Origin: Rhynchonema sp. JSB1_4
Taxonomy: Eukaryota > Nematoda > Chromadorea > Monhysterida > Xyalidae
Assembly: GCA_030248065.1 (NCBI GenBank)
Contig: JASAMV010004882.1
Location: forward strand, 241,603-305,602
Length of the DNA stretch: 64,000 nt
Direction of reading: 5' to 3'
This document shows, piece after piece, positions 45,251 through 56,904 of the stretch (positions are counted from its first letter, which is position 1; each line of letters opens with the position of its first letter). Made by a program: the position numbers and the translations under genes. The notes beneath the pieces were generated by a model. That model did no database searches, was not told where the DNA came from, and saw nothing but the letters and a program-made list of their open reading frames with translations.

Positions 45251-45652
45251 TCAGATTTCGTGGACATTTTTGTATGTCTCGGCATGCGTGTGGATCTTTT
45301 CATGACATTATTATGCCTACAGATGTGCTTTTTTCGAAATGTTGCTTTAGTTTGCACATTTTAACCACATCGTCCCTGGGGAATGAATTCTGATTACCAG
45401 CTTCTGTGGAGCTGTGTTATGTGCGGACTTGAATTGCATACAGTATCTAGGACATCCACACTGCACAAGCCATGCGTTCTCCATTATTTATTGAATCTTC
45501 GATTCTACTATTCGGGTTCATATAATCTCAAACATGATGTTTCACGAGCTTCACATGCAATACCGAATAAAGTCAGACTTGCCCAAATTAATCTCGTCTG
45601 TTATTTCACTCATTAATTCATATGTATCTTTCAAAAGAAAGCATTTTTTACT

Positions 45653-47744
45653 TCAATCACTTCGATCAAAGAATCCATTGAACCGATTCCCGCCCGTGTA
45701 TCGGTTGCTGCCGAAACCAGCAAATCGGCCGCCGGTATTTCCGCCAAACCGGCCGTTGTTGATGCCGAAACCCGTGAACGGGCTGACGGTCGTGAACCCG
45801 AAACCAGTGAACCGGCCATTGTAGATCCCACCAAACCGACCACCGGTTCCTGAAATGAAGAGAGTGCTGTTATCCTCGCTATCAGGTCGCAAATAATTCA
45901 TTCTTGTTTTTTTGCGTAAACTTCGGCATATTTGCAAAACATGATACCGGTGTTTCCGCCGAACCGGCCGTTGTTGATACCGAAACCCGTGAACGGACTG
46001 GCGGTCGTGAAACCGAAACCAGTGAATCGGCCATTGTTAGTACCACCGAATCGTCCGCCAGTGCCTGGAATGAAGATCCACGGATGTGCCCAGCATTGAA
46101 TTCAAACGCGTGAATTGGGTCGACAAAAATCGGAAGTTTTCGGCGTGATTGTAACATTCGCATGCGAACCTGTAAAACGACCGCCAGTACCCGTGAACCG
46201 GCCGTTGTTTGTGCCACCAAACCCTCCGAATCCACCATTGGTGTTGATGTTGGCACAGTTAACGCTGGAATGAAGAAATGGTCTGCGGATTTGTGTGAGG
46301 TCGGTTTGGTGATTGATAACAAGGATGACAGTGTCATCTTGTGTGTTTCCCGTTTCTCCCTGAATGCGCACCAAGGCAAAAAATTTACATCCAAAAAGTT
46401 CCCTGAGTGATCAAGGCGATCTCACCCCAGTCCAGCCGATTGCAAGCATTGACACAACTGTTGCTTCAGCTGAGTCCTTGTGATGCCCAACTGTTGTTCA
46501 CATTGCGTCTTAGCCTGTTGCATTTGCGTCCGATCATATCGGATGGTGCGACAACTGTGGCGGTAAAATAAAATTGCAAGATAAGTTGCTGTTTGGGATT
46601 TGGAAAAAAACGAAATGAAAAACAACGTTCACTTCAGTTGCCGTTCGCAGAATCGCGAGTCCTTCATCAAACCCCCGCCCCCACCGTAACCACCGCCTCT
46701 GGTCGCCTTGGTACTGCCGCCACTGAACCAGGTTGGATCAAAGTTGAATGCTGCAAATATTTATCTATAGTTTTCACCGTGTTTCAAATTTATTTAATGA
46801 AAGATCATGAAGTAGTTCTAAACGACACAAACTTGTTCCATTCGCCTGCGCCCGTTGTCGTGCCTGATCCAGCAGGAACTGCGGTGGATTCTGAATGCAC
46901 TGTCGAACGCACTGCAAATAGTTGCGCGTGCTTGGCGTGCCGATGTTGTTGCGGCCACCTGAACACACTCGACTGTTGTACAACAATTATACAGCACATG
47001 ATTTATGAAACATCATCGAAACCTCCAAAGAATCCACCGAAATACCCGCCATCATATCGTCCCCCACCGCCGTGATCACGAACGAAGAAACCGAACGTGT
47101 TTTGGCATCTGTGATGAAAATATGCCAAGTTTATTATCGCCCCATACTGAAAATTGTTTGTGGTAACTGAAATGCCAGGTTCCTGTCACGTCACCAAGGA
47201 GGGTAGACTGACTGACCTCGGGCCCAATCGTTGCTCTACGCAACGAGAGAGTCGACTCTTCTGATCTTGTTGATTGACGTAACATTGGATCACGGCTTGC
47301 TGTTGTTGAGGAGTGTTCACATCAGTCAGGCTTTGTAGGCACGTTGACCTGTGCTTGATGAATCAGGGTGACTATTTTTTAAGTTGGCCTACGTTTTCAC
47401 CGATGGGCATCATAACAAGGAAATGACAACTTTTCAGGGTAGCCGTGGACGTAGACCCTGTTCGAGTAGGAAGGATTAATACTCAGTTTGGATTACGTCT
47501 GAAGTCACTAAAGACTACTGTTTGTGCATGATGTTTCACCTCACTCACAGTGTCAAACACGCCGACTGCGCCAAGGCGAACTGCGCGCGGCACTGTTCGA
47601 ATGTGTTGCATTGACAGGTGTTCTGCGCTGCACCCTGTGTATTAGGATGGGCAGTCTTGCAACGTATGCTTATACATTGTTCAACAGAAGCTGGACACTC
47701 ACCGCAGCCACAAGCGCTGAAAGCACGGCAACAAATGGAATCAT
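45653..47744 (-). CDS. Secreted Cys-rich protein with Gly/Phe/Asn repeats; family not recognised
   Basis: Ten exons on the minus strand: 47744-47703, 47634-47549, 47348-47217, 47108-47023, 46958-46833, 46750-46633, 46554-46426, 46264-46170, 46064-45948, 45849-45653. Every junction is GT-AG and in phase, giving 375 residues. Exon 1 is a signal peptide (MIPFVAVLSALVAA). Cys-rich part 1 carries CQCNTFEQC, SACLTLSTC, VIQCYVN, RCVEQRLGPRC. A Gly-rich linker follows (GGGGRYDGGYFGGFFGG), then Cys-rich part 2 (LQCVRQC, RFCERQLNC, TQCEQQLG, LCQCLQSAGLG). The last three exons encode a Cys-free tail: GGFGGFGGTNNGRFTG, then two near-identical exon-long repeats (GTGGRFGG, NNGRFTGFGFTT, SPFTGFGINNGRFGGNTG). 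Introns between tail exons are all phase 1, so whole repeats can be duplicated without frame loss. It could be an eggshell, cuticle, glue or mucus structural protein; that is a guess from composition. Exon 2 could start 12 bases later (47622). Confidence 0.85.
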
Positions 47745-47831
47745 TATGGGAGGCTTACAAGAAAAACGATCACAGCTGTTTGCATTCAACCGGAAAACGG
47801 AACTGAGCTACTGTAGCCCCAGTTCGGCGAC

Positions 47832-47839
47832 TTTATAAA
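47832..47839 (-). promoter_or_regulatory. Candidate TATA box for the Cys/Gly-rich secreted protein gene
   Basis: TTTATAAA on the minus strand, about 90 bases upstream of the ATG at 47744. That spacing would place initiation roughly 60 bases upstream of the start codon. No initiator sequence was verified. Confidence 0.35.
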
Positions 47840-49713
47840 CGAAACCATCCCACGTCAAACTGGATGACAATGAAAACCACCAGGTGAGCAACTGGTTTCT
47901 TTGCTGACGTTTCATAAAATTCACAAACTGCTGAACGTTACGTCACATTTTGTATTTGTATTGCTCTGTATTCAAACCGGTGTCTGTTTTCGAAAAGAAA
48001 ATAAACAGCGCACGCCGGCATACTGAATATTGATTTTTATGAATAAGATGTCAGGAAGTCTGGCCCTAAATAAATATTTACATAGGACATCCAATGTAAA
48101 AGGCTCACAGGTTGTAAATCTCAATGAAATGTCAATTTAGTTTTAATTGTTCCGCCCGCGGGCAAAGATTTAGTCGTAAGATACAGTATCGTTTTTCAAC
48201 CGGTTGCACACTAAAGCTGATAAAAAAGGCATTCGAAAGTCAATGAATAGTCCATTAAATAGGTCACCAACACTCTCAACCCAATCACCAACTGCTTTCT
48301 GGCACAATGGAACGACCCCAAGTCGCTGCCCAACAACCCCAGTACGCCACATTGGTTGTACAAGAATGGGAACGACGTCTGTGGTCTCCACGGTATGAGC
48401 GGGATTCGTCTCTAAACCCAACCCAATAAACATTATTCCGTGTGAACGAAAGTTCTCCATTTGTCAAAACCGTTCGAGTCAATACTTGCGCGGTAATTGC
48501 AAATCTATCCCCACCAGGCAAGTGAAGTAGTTAGCAACAACACACATAGTGGTGTCGTGGCCTGTTGGGTCATCCACTGGGATCCGGTGTGGCACCGGTC
48601 AGTGTAGTTCCTGGGGGGGGGAGGGGGGGGCCCCCAGACCACAACGAAAGACAACAGACAACAACCCCCCGCCACCCAACCCCCCAAATTTTTCAAAAAT
48701 TTTTTTATGGCCATTTTTAGGCCTAAAATGGGTGATTTTCAGGCAGTGATGGCACCGGTCAAAGGGTTGATTTTTCCTTGTCCCCCCCAGGGATACACAA
48801 CCGCCCACGGAAAAAAAACCAGGAACTACACTGGCACCTCGTGCCCACACAAGACCTTCAGGTAGCGTTTCCCCTTCCGTTGTTGAAGCAAACAAAGCAC
48901 GGGTTGAAAAGCTTTTACTCACTTGCAGGTCATCATGGTCTGATCACACAATTTCTTTTTGTTATGACCGGCCAACGCAGAATATCATACAAAAAAGATG
49001 GCCCGGCCCGCATAAGAACAGGTTGTGCAAGGAAAATCTATAAAGCCAATCTCTATAAGCACATTCTAGACTATTAGCACAATAGTTTGAACGACTAAAG
49101 TATACAACCGCACCGCAATAGAAATAGGGAATACCAAAACTGACAAAAAGTTCCAAGGGACAAAAAGTTATAAAATGCTAAGCGTATAATTAGGGATGCA
49201 CACCTTGCCGTCTATCAACTTCACGTCTCACGGATATGTCTGAAAAAAAACAACAGGAATAAACTCGAGGTATATAATATGGCATTAGTATTTCGGTTAC
49301 ATTGCATCATGAAACATCACGAGATGTTACAATAAGGTTAAGGTCAACAACGCTTGCGGACAAATTTGGCACCCAGAAATGCTTGTTACGCGGTAATTCA
49401 GATAAATAGCTAAGCAACTTCAAACAATTGACTTGACTCACATTGGAATAACAATAACATTTGAGCAGCACCTTTTAAATCATGCATGGTCAACTTTGTG
49501 AAGAAAATCACGGCGTGATATCGCGCTTTCTGTCTCTGAAGCGAAACATGAGCAAAATGCTAAATGCAGCGATATTGTATTATGCGGTCTGCAAGCTTCA
49601 TTGATTGCCGCCGTTTCATATTGAACTGCGGAAATGAGTTGAGACACAAAGCCCGACTAGACTGACTGACATGGAATACCCAAAATTATATTGACAAGCA
49701 CCAAGCCAATCAC
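47840..49713. other. Intergenic region
   Basis: Contains one TIR element (48600-48833). An open frame on the minus strand (about 48170-48460) is not supported by any recognised motif or splice context. Otherwise I see nothing. Confidence 0.5.
48600..48833. mobile_element. Non-autonomous hAT-like element with C/G homopolymers
   Basis: Begins CAGTGTAGTTCCTGG and ends CCAGGAACTACACTG. The 8-bp flanks GCACCGGT and GCACCTCG match at the first five positions only, so the duplication is decayed or absent. Long G and C runs lie just inside the ends, like the elements at 55.6-58.5 kb. Confidence 0.75.
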
Positions 49714-52700
49714 TCAATCCAATGGCCACGAGTAGTGTTCGGCGCGGTCGATCTGCATGAGCATTTCCTCTTTCGATATTCGATAATTGATTGAATCGTC
49801 CGTGAAATGCATCAGCACATCATAGACCAGATTGGTGACGCCCCAGGTCAGGACGGCCCGTAGAAAATTGAGATGCACACCGCGGTATAAGCTCGTCACG
49901 CTGCCGCCTCGCTGCGCCCGGACTAATACCAGCACCCTGAGAATGCTCAAATGTCTGCCGGACACGCGTGTTTGCATGTGCGTTTTCACAACGTTCAGCG
50001 GGAAAAACAGAGTCGACAGGCAACCGCCAAGCAGAGCACCGGCGGCAAACGCACCCATGAATCGGCGCGCCGTGCCTGACGTGTGGTCGGGCGCGAATTG
50101 ACGACGGAGCGGATCCCTGAAACAGCAAGGAAACCTTCGAGCGCCGGACTTTCTAAATTGATGTGTTTTCTTTACCTCGACTTTGTTTTTGGACCAGCGC
50201 CTTTCTGCTGTGTATTAGAAAGGCGGTTTCTTGACGGCAATATGTGTAGCGACACATTTGGTCAGCGACCGTCAATACGACAGATTGTGATGGGGCTCTA
50301 TCGCCACCGCGTCCGGATGCGGTCAACGAGATGGATATGGCGATGTCTCGTTCGATACGCAATCACGTCAGCCTGGGGACGCCAGCCACGTCGCTAAATG
50401 GTGGTACACGGAAGTGACGGACAATCACCAACCCACCATCTGTTCGGGACTGTTGACAATATGGACTGATCCCAATATGCGCCCTCTGAGCCCGACATTT
50501 GTCGTTTGACGAGGACGAGGATTAATGCATAATTTTCAGTTCTGTTAACATGTCCTGTGATCTGTCCTGATGTCCGTGATCTTTCTCTCTCCTTGGCGCT
50601 TTTTGTAGCTTTTATTTGCTGTGGTTTTGTTATAACCAGTGTTGTAACTATTTTCATTTCCGTAATTGTCCCACCCGGTCTTGTAACTGTGCTTCTATCA
50701 CTAATTTACGTGCATGGTTTTATGCGTCACTGAGAGCAATAAACCAACCAACAGATTGTGATGTGATTGCCCACATTCCGTCGGTAGTTTTTGCAAATGG
50801 GGACTGTATTTAATGTGACGAGAAGCTTCATACAAGTGCACTCGTAAGCGAACGTGTCCAAAATTCCAAACAGTCGAACCTGAGTGCAAAGAAGAGCACA
50901 TTGCTGGCGCCGTTCCTGAGTACGATCGCAGACACACCGCGATAGTATTCTCGAAGTCCGTAGTGTCTGAGGGCCAGTGCCAAATGCCAGGTATTGCGAT
51001 AGTGTCCGTGATAGGCGGAGGATTGCAGCACCGATTGCATACGTTCAAGCGGGCACATCAGCGCTTCCGTCGCTCCGGCTGCAAATGAATGAAGGTGCAT
51101 GTGAAGCATAGAGCGAAAATGCCAGCATTAACAATAAAATTAATTTCCCTGGCTTGTTTGTTTTCTGATGGTGTGTTTATCTGATAGGTTAAATTAGGCC
51201 AAACTACCGATTATGAGATACGAATCTTGTCGACCGATATACCACACAGATTTTTATTAACACCGTACAATTGAGGCATTACCTTGACAAAGAACTCTAA
51301 TTTGGGTTCGAAACGTCGGTGTTAATAAAAATAAAAAGTCGTATCTCATAATCATGATGACCACCAACCACGTCCACAAGGCAATCGGATGTTGCAAACA
51401 TTTCCTAAACTACCGATGGCCACGTGACGTTATAGTTGCAGCCAGTGGTTTTAAAAAAAATTTTTTTTATTAAAAAAATTTTTTTTTTTAAAAATTCGTT
51501 CCAAAAGTTAAAAAAATTTTTTTTATTATTTCAAAATTCGAAAATTTCTCCATTTTTTTGCTCTAAAAGTGCTATTTTTTGCATAAAAATTGCTACTGTT
51601 GACATCACCTGACCTTACCATGGGTGTATTGGGTGCCATAATCGTTGTTTTGTGGCATCTGGACATAGTGCACACACTCACATGGCCTCTCATATGATCA
51701 CACATGTACATGTGACTGGGTGGGCATGCATTTATCCATGCAACAGACCCGAAAGCAGTGATTCGGTGTGATATTCACTCTATATTTACACTGTTTGTCA
51801 CATATTTGCATTGATCGTGTACCAAGAGGCAATAGTTTCACCCAAACTTGCCGTCTTGAGTGTCACAAAGCCACACGAAGGCACCCACACCACGTGGGGG
51901 AAGTGTACGGGTGTGTAGTGTACCTGACTACTGTTGGTACTCATTGACCATTGTTTAGTATTGTTTTCGTGTCGTCAGTGCTTTATATGCACTTACCACA
52001 CGTTATGGAAGAAAAATGCCACTATTTTTTGCTTTAGCGCTCATTTTTTTCGCTTCGGGCAGTTTTTGGCTGGAATCAAAAAAAATTTTTTTAAATCAAA
52101 AAAAAATTTTTTTTTAAAAAATGGGGTTTGAATAAAAAATTTTTTTTATTAACCACTGGTTGCAGCTGCAGGTGAGAAAAACGTTTTTTCCCAAAAACGA
52201 TACAAACCGTTATTTTTCAGTGACATACATTTTTCCGGAAATATTACTGAAAAAAACCCTTTGTTTCGGAAAACCCGTAATTTTTTTCGATATTTTTCGA
52301 GCCAAATTTTTACCATACAACATACAACTTGGTTGCATACATCCAGTGGTGTCGTTAAGGGGGGTTGGGGGGTTACCCCCTGGTATGGGGTATGGGAAAT
52401 CGGCCGGGGGTATGGGGCATGGGAAATTTTTTACTTTTGGAACAAGCATCCCTAAGAAATTACTTTTTGACCCGGAGAAGCACCAAAATTGACCATTTTT
52501 CGTCCAAAAATGTCAAAAATCGCTTGCTGCCGCAAGAAAACTGTTTTAAGCACTTTTTAGACCAATTTTTGGTATAGTAAATTTCCAAATTCGCTGCCGT
52601 ACAGTAAAGTACGCCCGATAGTTAATGTCAGGTTCTAAACCCGAAAATCGACTTGTGAATCATTCAGACAGCTGACACACACGGAGCTTGCCAGCCAGCC

Positions 52701-53626
52701 AGGCAGCTGCGCGCTATGTTTCAGAACCGCGCATGGTTAGCGTTCGGGTTTATAACTTGACATTAACTATGGGGCGTATTTTACTGTGCGGCAGCGAATT
52801 TGGAAATTTACTATACTTTTAGAAGATTTTTGGGGTCATTTTTTCAAAACCCCACCCTCGGGTGTGGGAAATGTTTGTTTTTGGAGAAACTGGTATGGGA
52901 AATTTTTTGATTTTTGGGGGTATGTATGGGAAATTTCCCGAAAATTAGGCTGGGTATGGGAAAATTTCGACTTCTCAAAGACACCACGGCATACATCGGT
53001 AATTTCAGCTTTTTTGCGATCACTTGTGGCATTGATAAAACATTTGCTGGTTACGTTGTTGCGGAGCGGTTCGCAAAAAAAGCATGGGAGTGGGAGTGAC
53101 GAAGCCAGATTTCGACATAATGCGATTCGGTCAGGACGGGTTGAACTGAAGGCAAGATTACGCGCCCACGCACATTTAAACAAAAATACGGCTCCCTTCT
53201 GATTCTGAGCACAATAGATGGCTGAATCAAAGACCAAACACGCTAGTATCAGACAGCAAAATTTTCAGAATGTACCAGAGCGCTAATTTTTCGTTAAGGC
53301 AATCCAAACATGCGCCCAACCGACTCACACATGAACGCGGCGACGGCTCTGCACAACAGTTGCGGCATCGCGCCGGAACATCTGCGATCACAGCCCAATA
53401 AATGCAAATACTCTTCGTTCATGCCAAACATTATGGACCGGGAGCATGTCTTCTGAATCAACGGCGGCAAACAGCCGCGATATAAATAGCCGAGTCCCTC
53501 GGTGGTCAGTTGTCGCCAGGCCGGCAGCGCTCCGATGCCGTGCAACTGCTGGCGGAAGATCAGTTTGTTGAGAGGATACGTGATGAACGTCTCTGTGAAC
53601 GCCGCCAGCCAGCCGCATGCGAATTC
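49714..53626 (-). CDS. SLC25A51: SLC25A51-like mitochondrial carrier (NAD+ transporter family), N-terminus missing
   Basis: Three exons on the minus strand: 53626-53329, 51078-50880, 50116-49714, all in phase. They give 299 residues from the first carrier repeat to the stop. Landmarks match the SLC25A51/MCART1 family rather than general carriers: CGWLAAFTETFITYPLNKLI, FRQQLHGI, LYRGCLPPLIQKT, GATEALMCPLERMQ, EYYRGVSAIVLRNGASNVLF, FALRDP, then FFPLNVVKTHMQTRVSG and LYRGVHLNFLRAVLTWG. Three tandem carrier repeats of about 100 residues are visible with degenerate P-x-(D/E)-x-x-(K/R) motifs (PLNKL, PLERM, PLNVVK). Family members import NAD+ across the inner mitochondrial membrane. The C-terminus extends about 30 residues past the carrier core (YRISKEEMLMQIDRAEHYSW). 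The start codon and about 30 N-terminal residues are presumably in an unseen exon beyond 53626. Intron 1 holds three inserted elements. Confidence 0.9.
51210..51351. mobile_element. Short palindromic element in carrier intron 1
   Basis: GATTATGAGATACGA at the left is mirrored by TCGTATCTCATAATC at the right. TTTTTATTAACACCG and CGGTGTTAATAAAAA form a second inverted block. About 142 bp, with no target duplication confirmed. Confidence 0.75.
51443..52158. mobile_element. hAT-like non-autonomous element with exact 8-bp target duplication
   Basis: Starts CAGTGGTTTTAAAAAAAATT and ends in AAATTTTTTTTATTAACCACTG after A/T runs. GTTGCAGC is repeated at 51435-51442 and 52159-52166. It contains no transposase frame. 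It lies in the first intron of the SLC25A51-like gene. Confidence 0.92.
52575..52813. mobile_element. 239-bp TA-flanked MITE, family C copy 2
   Basis: Near-identical to 35865-36103 and the same length. Ends TAGTAAATTTCCAAATTCGC and its inverse, with TA on both sides. In intron 1 of the SLC25A51-like gene. Confidence 0.92.
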
Positions 53627-54524
53627 CTGCGATCAATGACAATGTCTGTTGTTGAAGTAGTGATGTGACCACATATTCCAAGCAGAGCGGACTTGACTGA
53701 CACTGCATTTGACATCTGATGGAAGTCCGCACTCCATTATACCCCTCCCAGGCCAAGCCAACTGCGTTGAATACAACCAAAATCCCAAGAAATGTTTCGA
53801 TTAGGTAAGGTCATGAACCGAATTTAGTTTGATTCCACCGATCATTGTCATTGTGGCCGCATCGCATGCGCAAAAAGTACGATCTTCAAAACGACGCCCA
53901 AGGATCAACTTATCCCGCGTGAACCAGACCAAGCGAATCCAGGTTTTTGTGGCCGAGCCAGGTCGATAAAGTTACCACAGAATTGCATTCAAACCAAACC
54001 GAGCAGTGCAGTGAACATTTCAAAATCAGCTGCTGTTTTTGTGGCTCGCAGGACAAGTGGCTCATTGAAACCACGCCATTAATGTTTAGATGCTAAACCA
54101 AGTTGCAGTTCGAATTATTCCACTGCCAATATCAGCACAGACTGTTGCCTGAAAAACCAAGAACCCGAAACAGCCAACTCCCACCCTTTTCCGGAAATCC
54201 GGTGGCATGCCTCCACGAGCAAACGCTCTCGCAAATTTCGGAATCAGACCGCAGATCACAATTCGAAACACTGCAAGATTAGAAAGTTGAAGGAAAACTG
54301 TGGCCAAAGTACACGAGATTTGACGAAGATAAACATAGCGCTTCAAAAGGGGGCGCTTTATTCGGACACCATAACCGAAAGCCTGCTGACAACAAGCAAA
54401 ACCACGACGGCGAATTTCTTTATTTTATCGGCACGCCGCATGGGTAAGAGAAAAATGACCAGAAATCGAATTTGGAATTTCAACTTTTTGGATCAAGTGT
54501 TTGTGACAAAATCGCCAATGAGTT
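53627..54524. other. Spacer between carrier and upstream membrane-protein gene
   Basis: Should contain the missing first exon and promoter of the carrier and the 3' end of the upstream gene. I could not identify the carrier's start exon. No repeats seen. Confidence 0.4.
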
Positions 54525-56781
54525 TCATTCAATTGGCTCGTCTTTCCAGCGGGGATGAGCAGGGAGCACAGCGCAGACGAGCTGAAAAGCGCTTCGTATG
54601 AAAATCCTATTTTTTCTGTTCTTTAATATTGCGAATAAATCAAATTCCCTAAGATCACTTCCCTCACCGGCAATAATTGACCAAGATCCTTGTTCCGTCC
54701 GGCCAGATTCACCAATTTCCTCATAACTTCGGGCGTCACCAGGTGCAGATCACATTTTGTGCTCCACGTCGCTCTTTCAATCAAACGACCCAGCACGTTC
54801 GTGTGGTCAGCGGAACGGGATCTGGATGACCCCAGGCCAGGAATGCCGGTGAAATGGGGTGTTGTTAGATCAAGCTCGTCAACTGTCTTGTCGCTGAGAA
54901 CGAACAAACTAAAAGGGAATGTAGCAATTAAATACAGTTTTCACACTGAACAACAACAGGGAAACGGCGCAAACCATTTCAGATCACGGACTTTCTCGTC
55001 TCTTCGTTCAAAGAAGCGGTAGCAATCGCGTCCGAACAATAATCGGTCCGTTGCTGGACAAACATACAGTTCTGGAAGATCGTGGGGATTGCTGGAAAAC
55101 AAAACACTTACATATTGCGCCAAGCTACCTGTGGAGCCCAGGAACAAAATGTTTTGTGTGCGCATAAGGGAAAAGCGCACAAATATCATCGCAATGGATA
55201 CGAATGCCGCGACTAACAGTAAAACACTTTGGAACCATTTCCTATCATGACAATATTGGCCACAACCGTAAATGTATCTGAGCATCTCGTTATCAATCTC
55301 TTTTCTTCGCTTTTGCCACCACTGTTTCCGGGTCCGTGGGAGTTCGTAGTCAAACCTGAAAGGTGTTACTCATTTTGGTTTCGACTTTTATCGTGATTGG
55401 AGATGTTATAAGTAGGGAACCCCCCGGAGCACACTAATTTCCCCGATCGGGGACCATGGTATAGTCCGTCCCATAGTAGTGGCTGGGGGGGTTTGGGGGT
55501 TACCCCCCCTCTCAGTACTTACCTACCACAAAACCCGAGGGGGGGTTGGGTACTTACCTCTCAGCTCTCACAACTCCAAATCATACCTCTCACAAGCAAT
55601 TTTATACCTTTTTAAGGCAAAAAATCGGTGTTTTTCGACCTTATTCAATGGTGTGGCTGGGGGGGGGGTGTGGGGGTCCCCCCAAGGTACAGTACGTAGG
55701 TTGCCGCCCCTCGCCTGGTACAGTAGGTAGGTTGCCGCCCCTCCCCTGGTACAGTAGGTAGGTTGCCGCCCCACCTAACTTTTCACCCAAAACATTCATT
55801 TTTGGCTTAAAATTGCATAAAATTAGCATATTTGTCTGTAAATAGGCGAAAAATCGCGCGCTGCGCGCGAAATTAGTGTTTTAGGCCACATTTTCTTCAG
55901 TATTTAGACATAAAAAATTTCGGTTTCCAGATGACCCCCTAGCTCGGCTGGTACAGTAGGTAGGTTGCCGCCCCGCATTTTGGGTGGTACAGTAGGTTGC
56001 CGCCCCGCCTGGGTAGCTACACCACTGACCTTATTTTCCCAAAAATCGCGCGCTCCGCGCGCAAACCCTCCCATAATACCTATTTTTAGGCGATTTTCGG
56101 CGAAAATTTGAAAAAAGTACTATTTTTACCTCATTTTTTGGCCAAAATTGTATCACAAAAACGGTGTTTTGTCGCGTTTTTGGGTGACCAAAATCATACC
56201 TCTCACGCTTCCGGTCCCAACCCCGCATCATACTTACCTCCCACACATGGGCACACAAATTGGGTTCCCCTTGCGCGGGATACAGTAATTTCCCCTTACT
56301 GACCAGACGGGATTTTTTCCAGTCCTTTTTTTGAAATGACAAGTGCACCGTCCAGCTTTGGTCCAAGCTCACGGCTCTGCGGTACACTAATACACATTAC
56401 TTTAAGCTAAACCCAAAAAATAACGGATTTTTTCAGTCCTTTGGGCAGACTAAAAACAAGACACTCTTCGCACCCCTTAGGTATTTGAGAAACTGAGTTA
56501 AATTTAAGAGAAGGCAAGTTGAAGTGAAAATCGAGACAATCAACACTAACTGACCCGACACTCGATGAAGTGGCAAAAGCAACTGCAGATTGCTTGCATA
56601 ATTTCACGTTGGATTTCAATCCGCTCGATGTTTCCGTGCCAAATGAACACGTTGCGTGTGCTGACGATAAATTAGGGCGGCTGTTGTTGCGGCCAGGGGC
56701 TGATAAAGACAAGCAACAGTTCAGCAGCTTGCGGAGTTTGACGAGCAGAAACCGTTCGGCATGGCCCCGTCGAATTGTCAT
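54525..56781 (-). CDS. Unrecognised membrane protein (partial model)
   Basis: Three downstream exons are well supported: 55355-54975, 54908-54668 and 54581-54525. Phases agree and the stop is at 54525, giving 225 residues. Features: a basic, Trp-containing start (FDYELPRTRKQWWQKRRKE), one clear membrane segment (WFQSVLLLVAAFVSIAMIF), a cytosolic-like domain (CPATDRLLFGRDCYRFFERR; PGLGSSRSRSADHTNVLGRL; LHLVTPEVMRKLVNLAGRNK) and the acidic end WKDEPIE. Two candidate 5' exons lie at 56781-56711 (starting MTIRRGHAERFLLVKLRKLL) and 56660-56555 (NVFIWHGNIERIEIQREIMQ). The latter does not match the phase of the 55355 exon, so at least one more exon is needed; 56388-56300 may be it. Inserted hAT elements separate the two groups. 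I do not recognise the family. The true extent is uncertain. Confidence 0.5.
55450..56300. mobile_element. Degenerate outer element interrupted by a nested hAT-like element
   Basis: Sequence on both sides of 55646-56027 shares G/C-rich ends, repeated TACTTACCTC and CATACCTCTCAC motifs, and a GCGCGC palindrome. I infer an older element split by the nested one. Its ends and target duplication were not found. Confidence 0.4.
55646..56027. mobile_element. Nested hAT-like element with GGTACAGTAGGTA arrays
   Basis: Begins CAATGGTGTGGCTGGG and ends GGGTAGCTACACCACTG. ACCTTATT is repeated exactly at 55638-55645 and 56028-56035. Inside are five copies of GGTACAGTA(GGTA)GGTTGCC followed by GCCCC, three near the left end and two near the right, all in the same orientation. 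A CGCGCGCTGCGCGCG palindrome lies near the middle. Confidence 0.9.
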
Positions 56782-56904
56782 CGTCGTGGGCACGTGATGT
56801 GACTGCGTGGTGTTGCTGTTGGTGCGTGGCGGGTGGGTAGTGGTCCTGGGTCGGAGATTTGGAGGTTCGGGCCGGGACGTCAGTGCCCGGAATACAGCCC
56901 CACC

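Noticed and set aside
45534..46410. Plus-strand frames rich in Pro, Lys and Asn
   Set aside because: They are antisense to the Gly/Phe/Asn-rich exons, which have consistent splicing on the minus strand.
48170..48460. 96-codon minus-strand frame
   Set aside because: Codon use looks random, no family is recognised and no neighbouring exons fit.
55090..55115. A 22-base stretch with GTAAGT and TTTTCCAG borders inside a minus-strand exon
   Set aside because: Removing it breaks the reading frame and it is too short for a spliceosomal intron. The frame reads through it.
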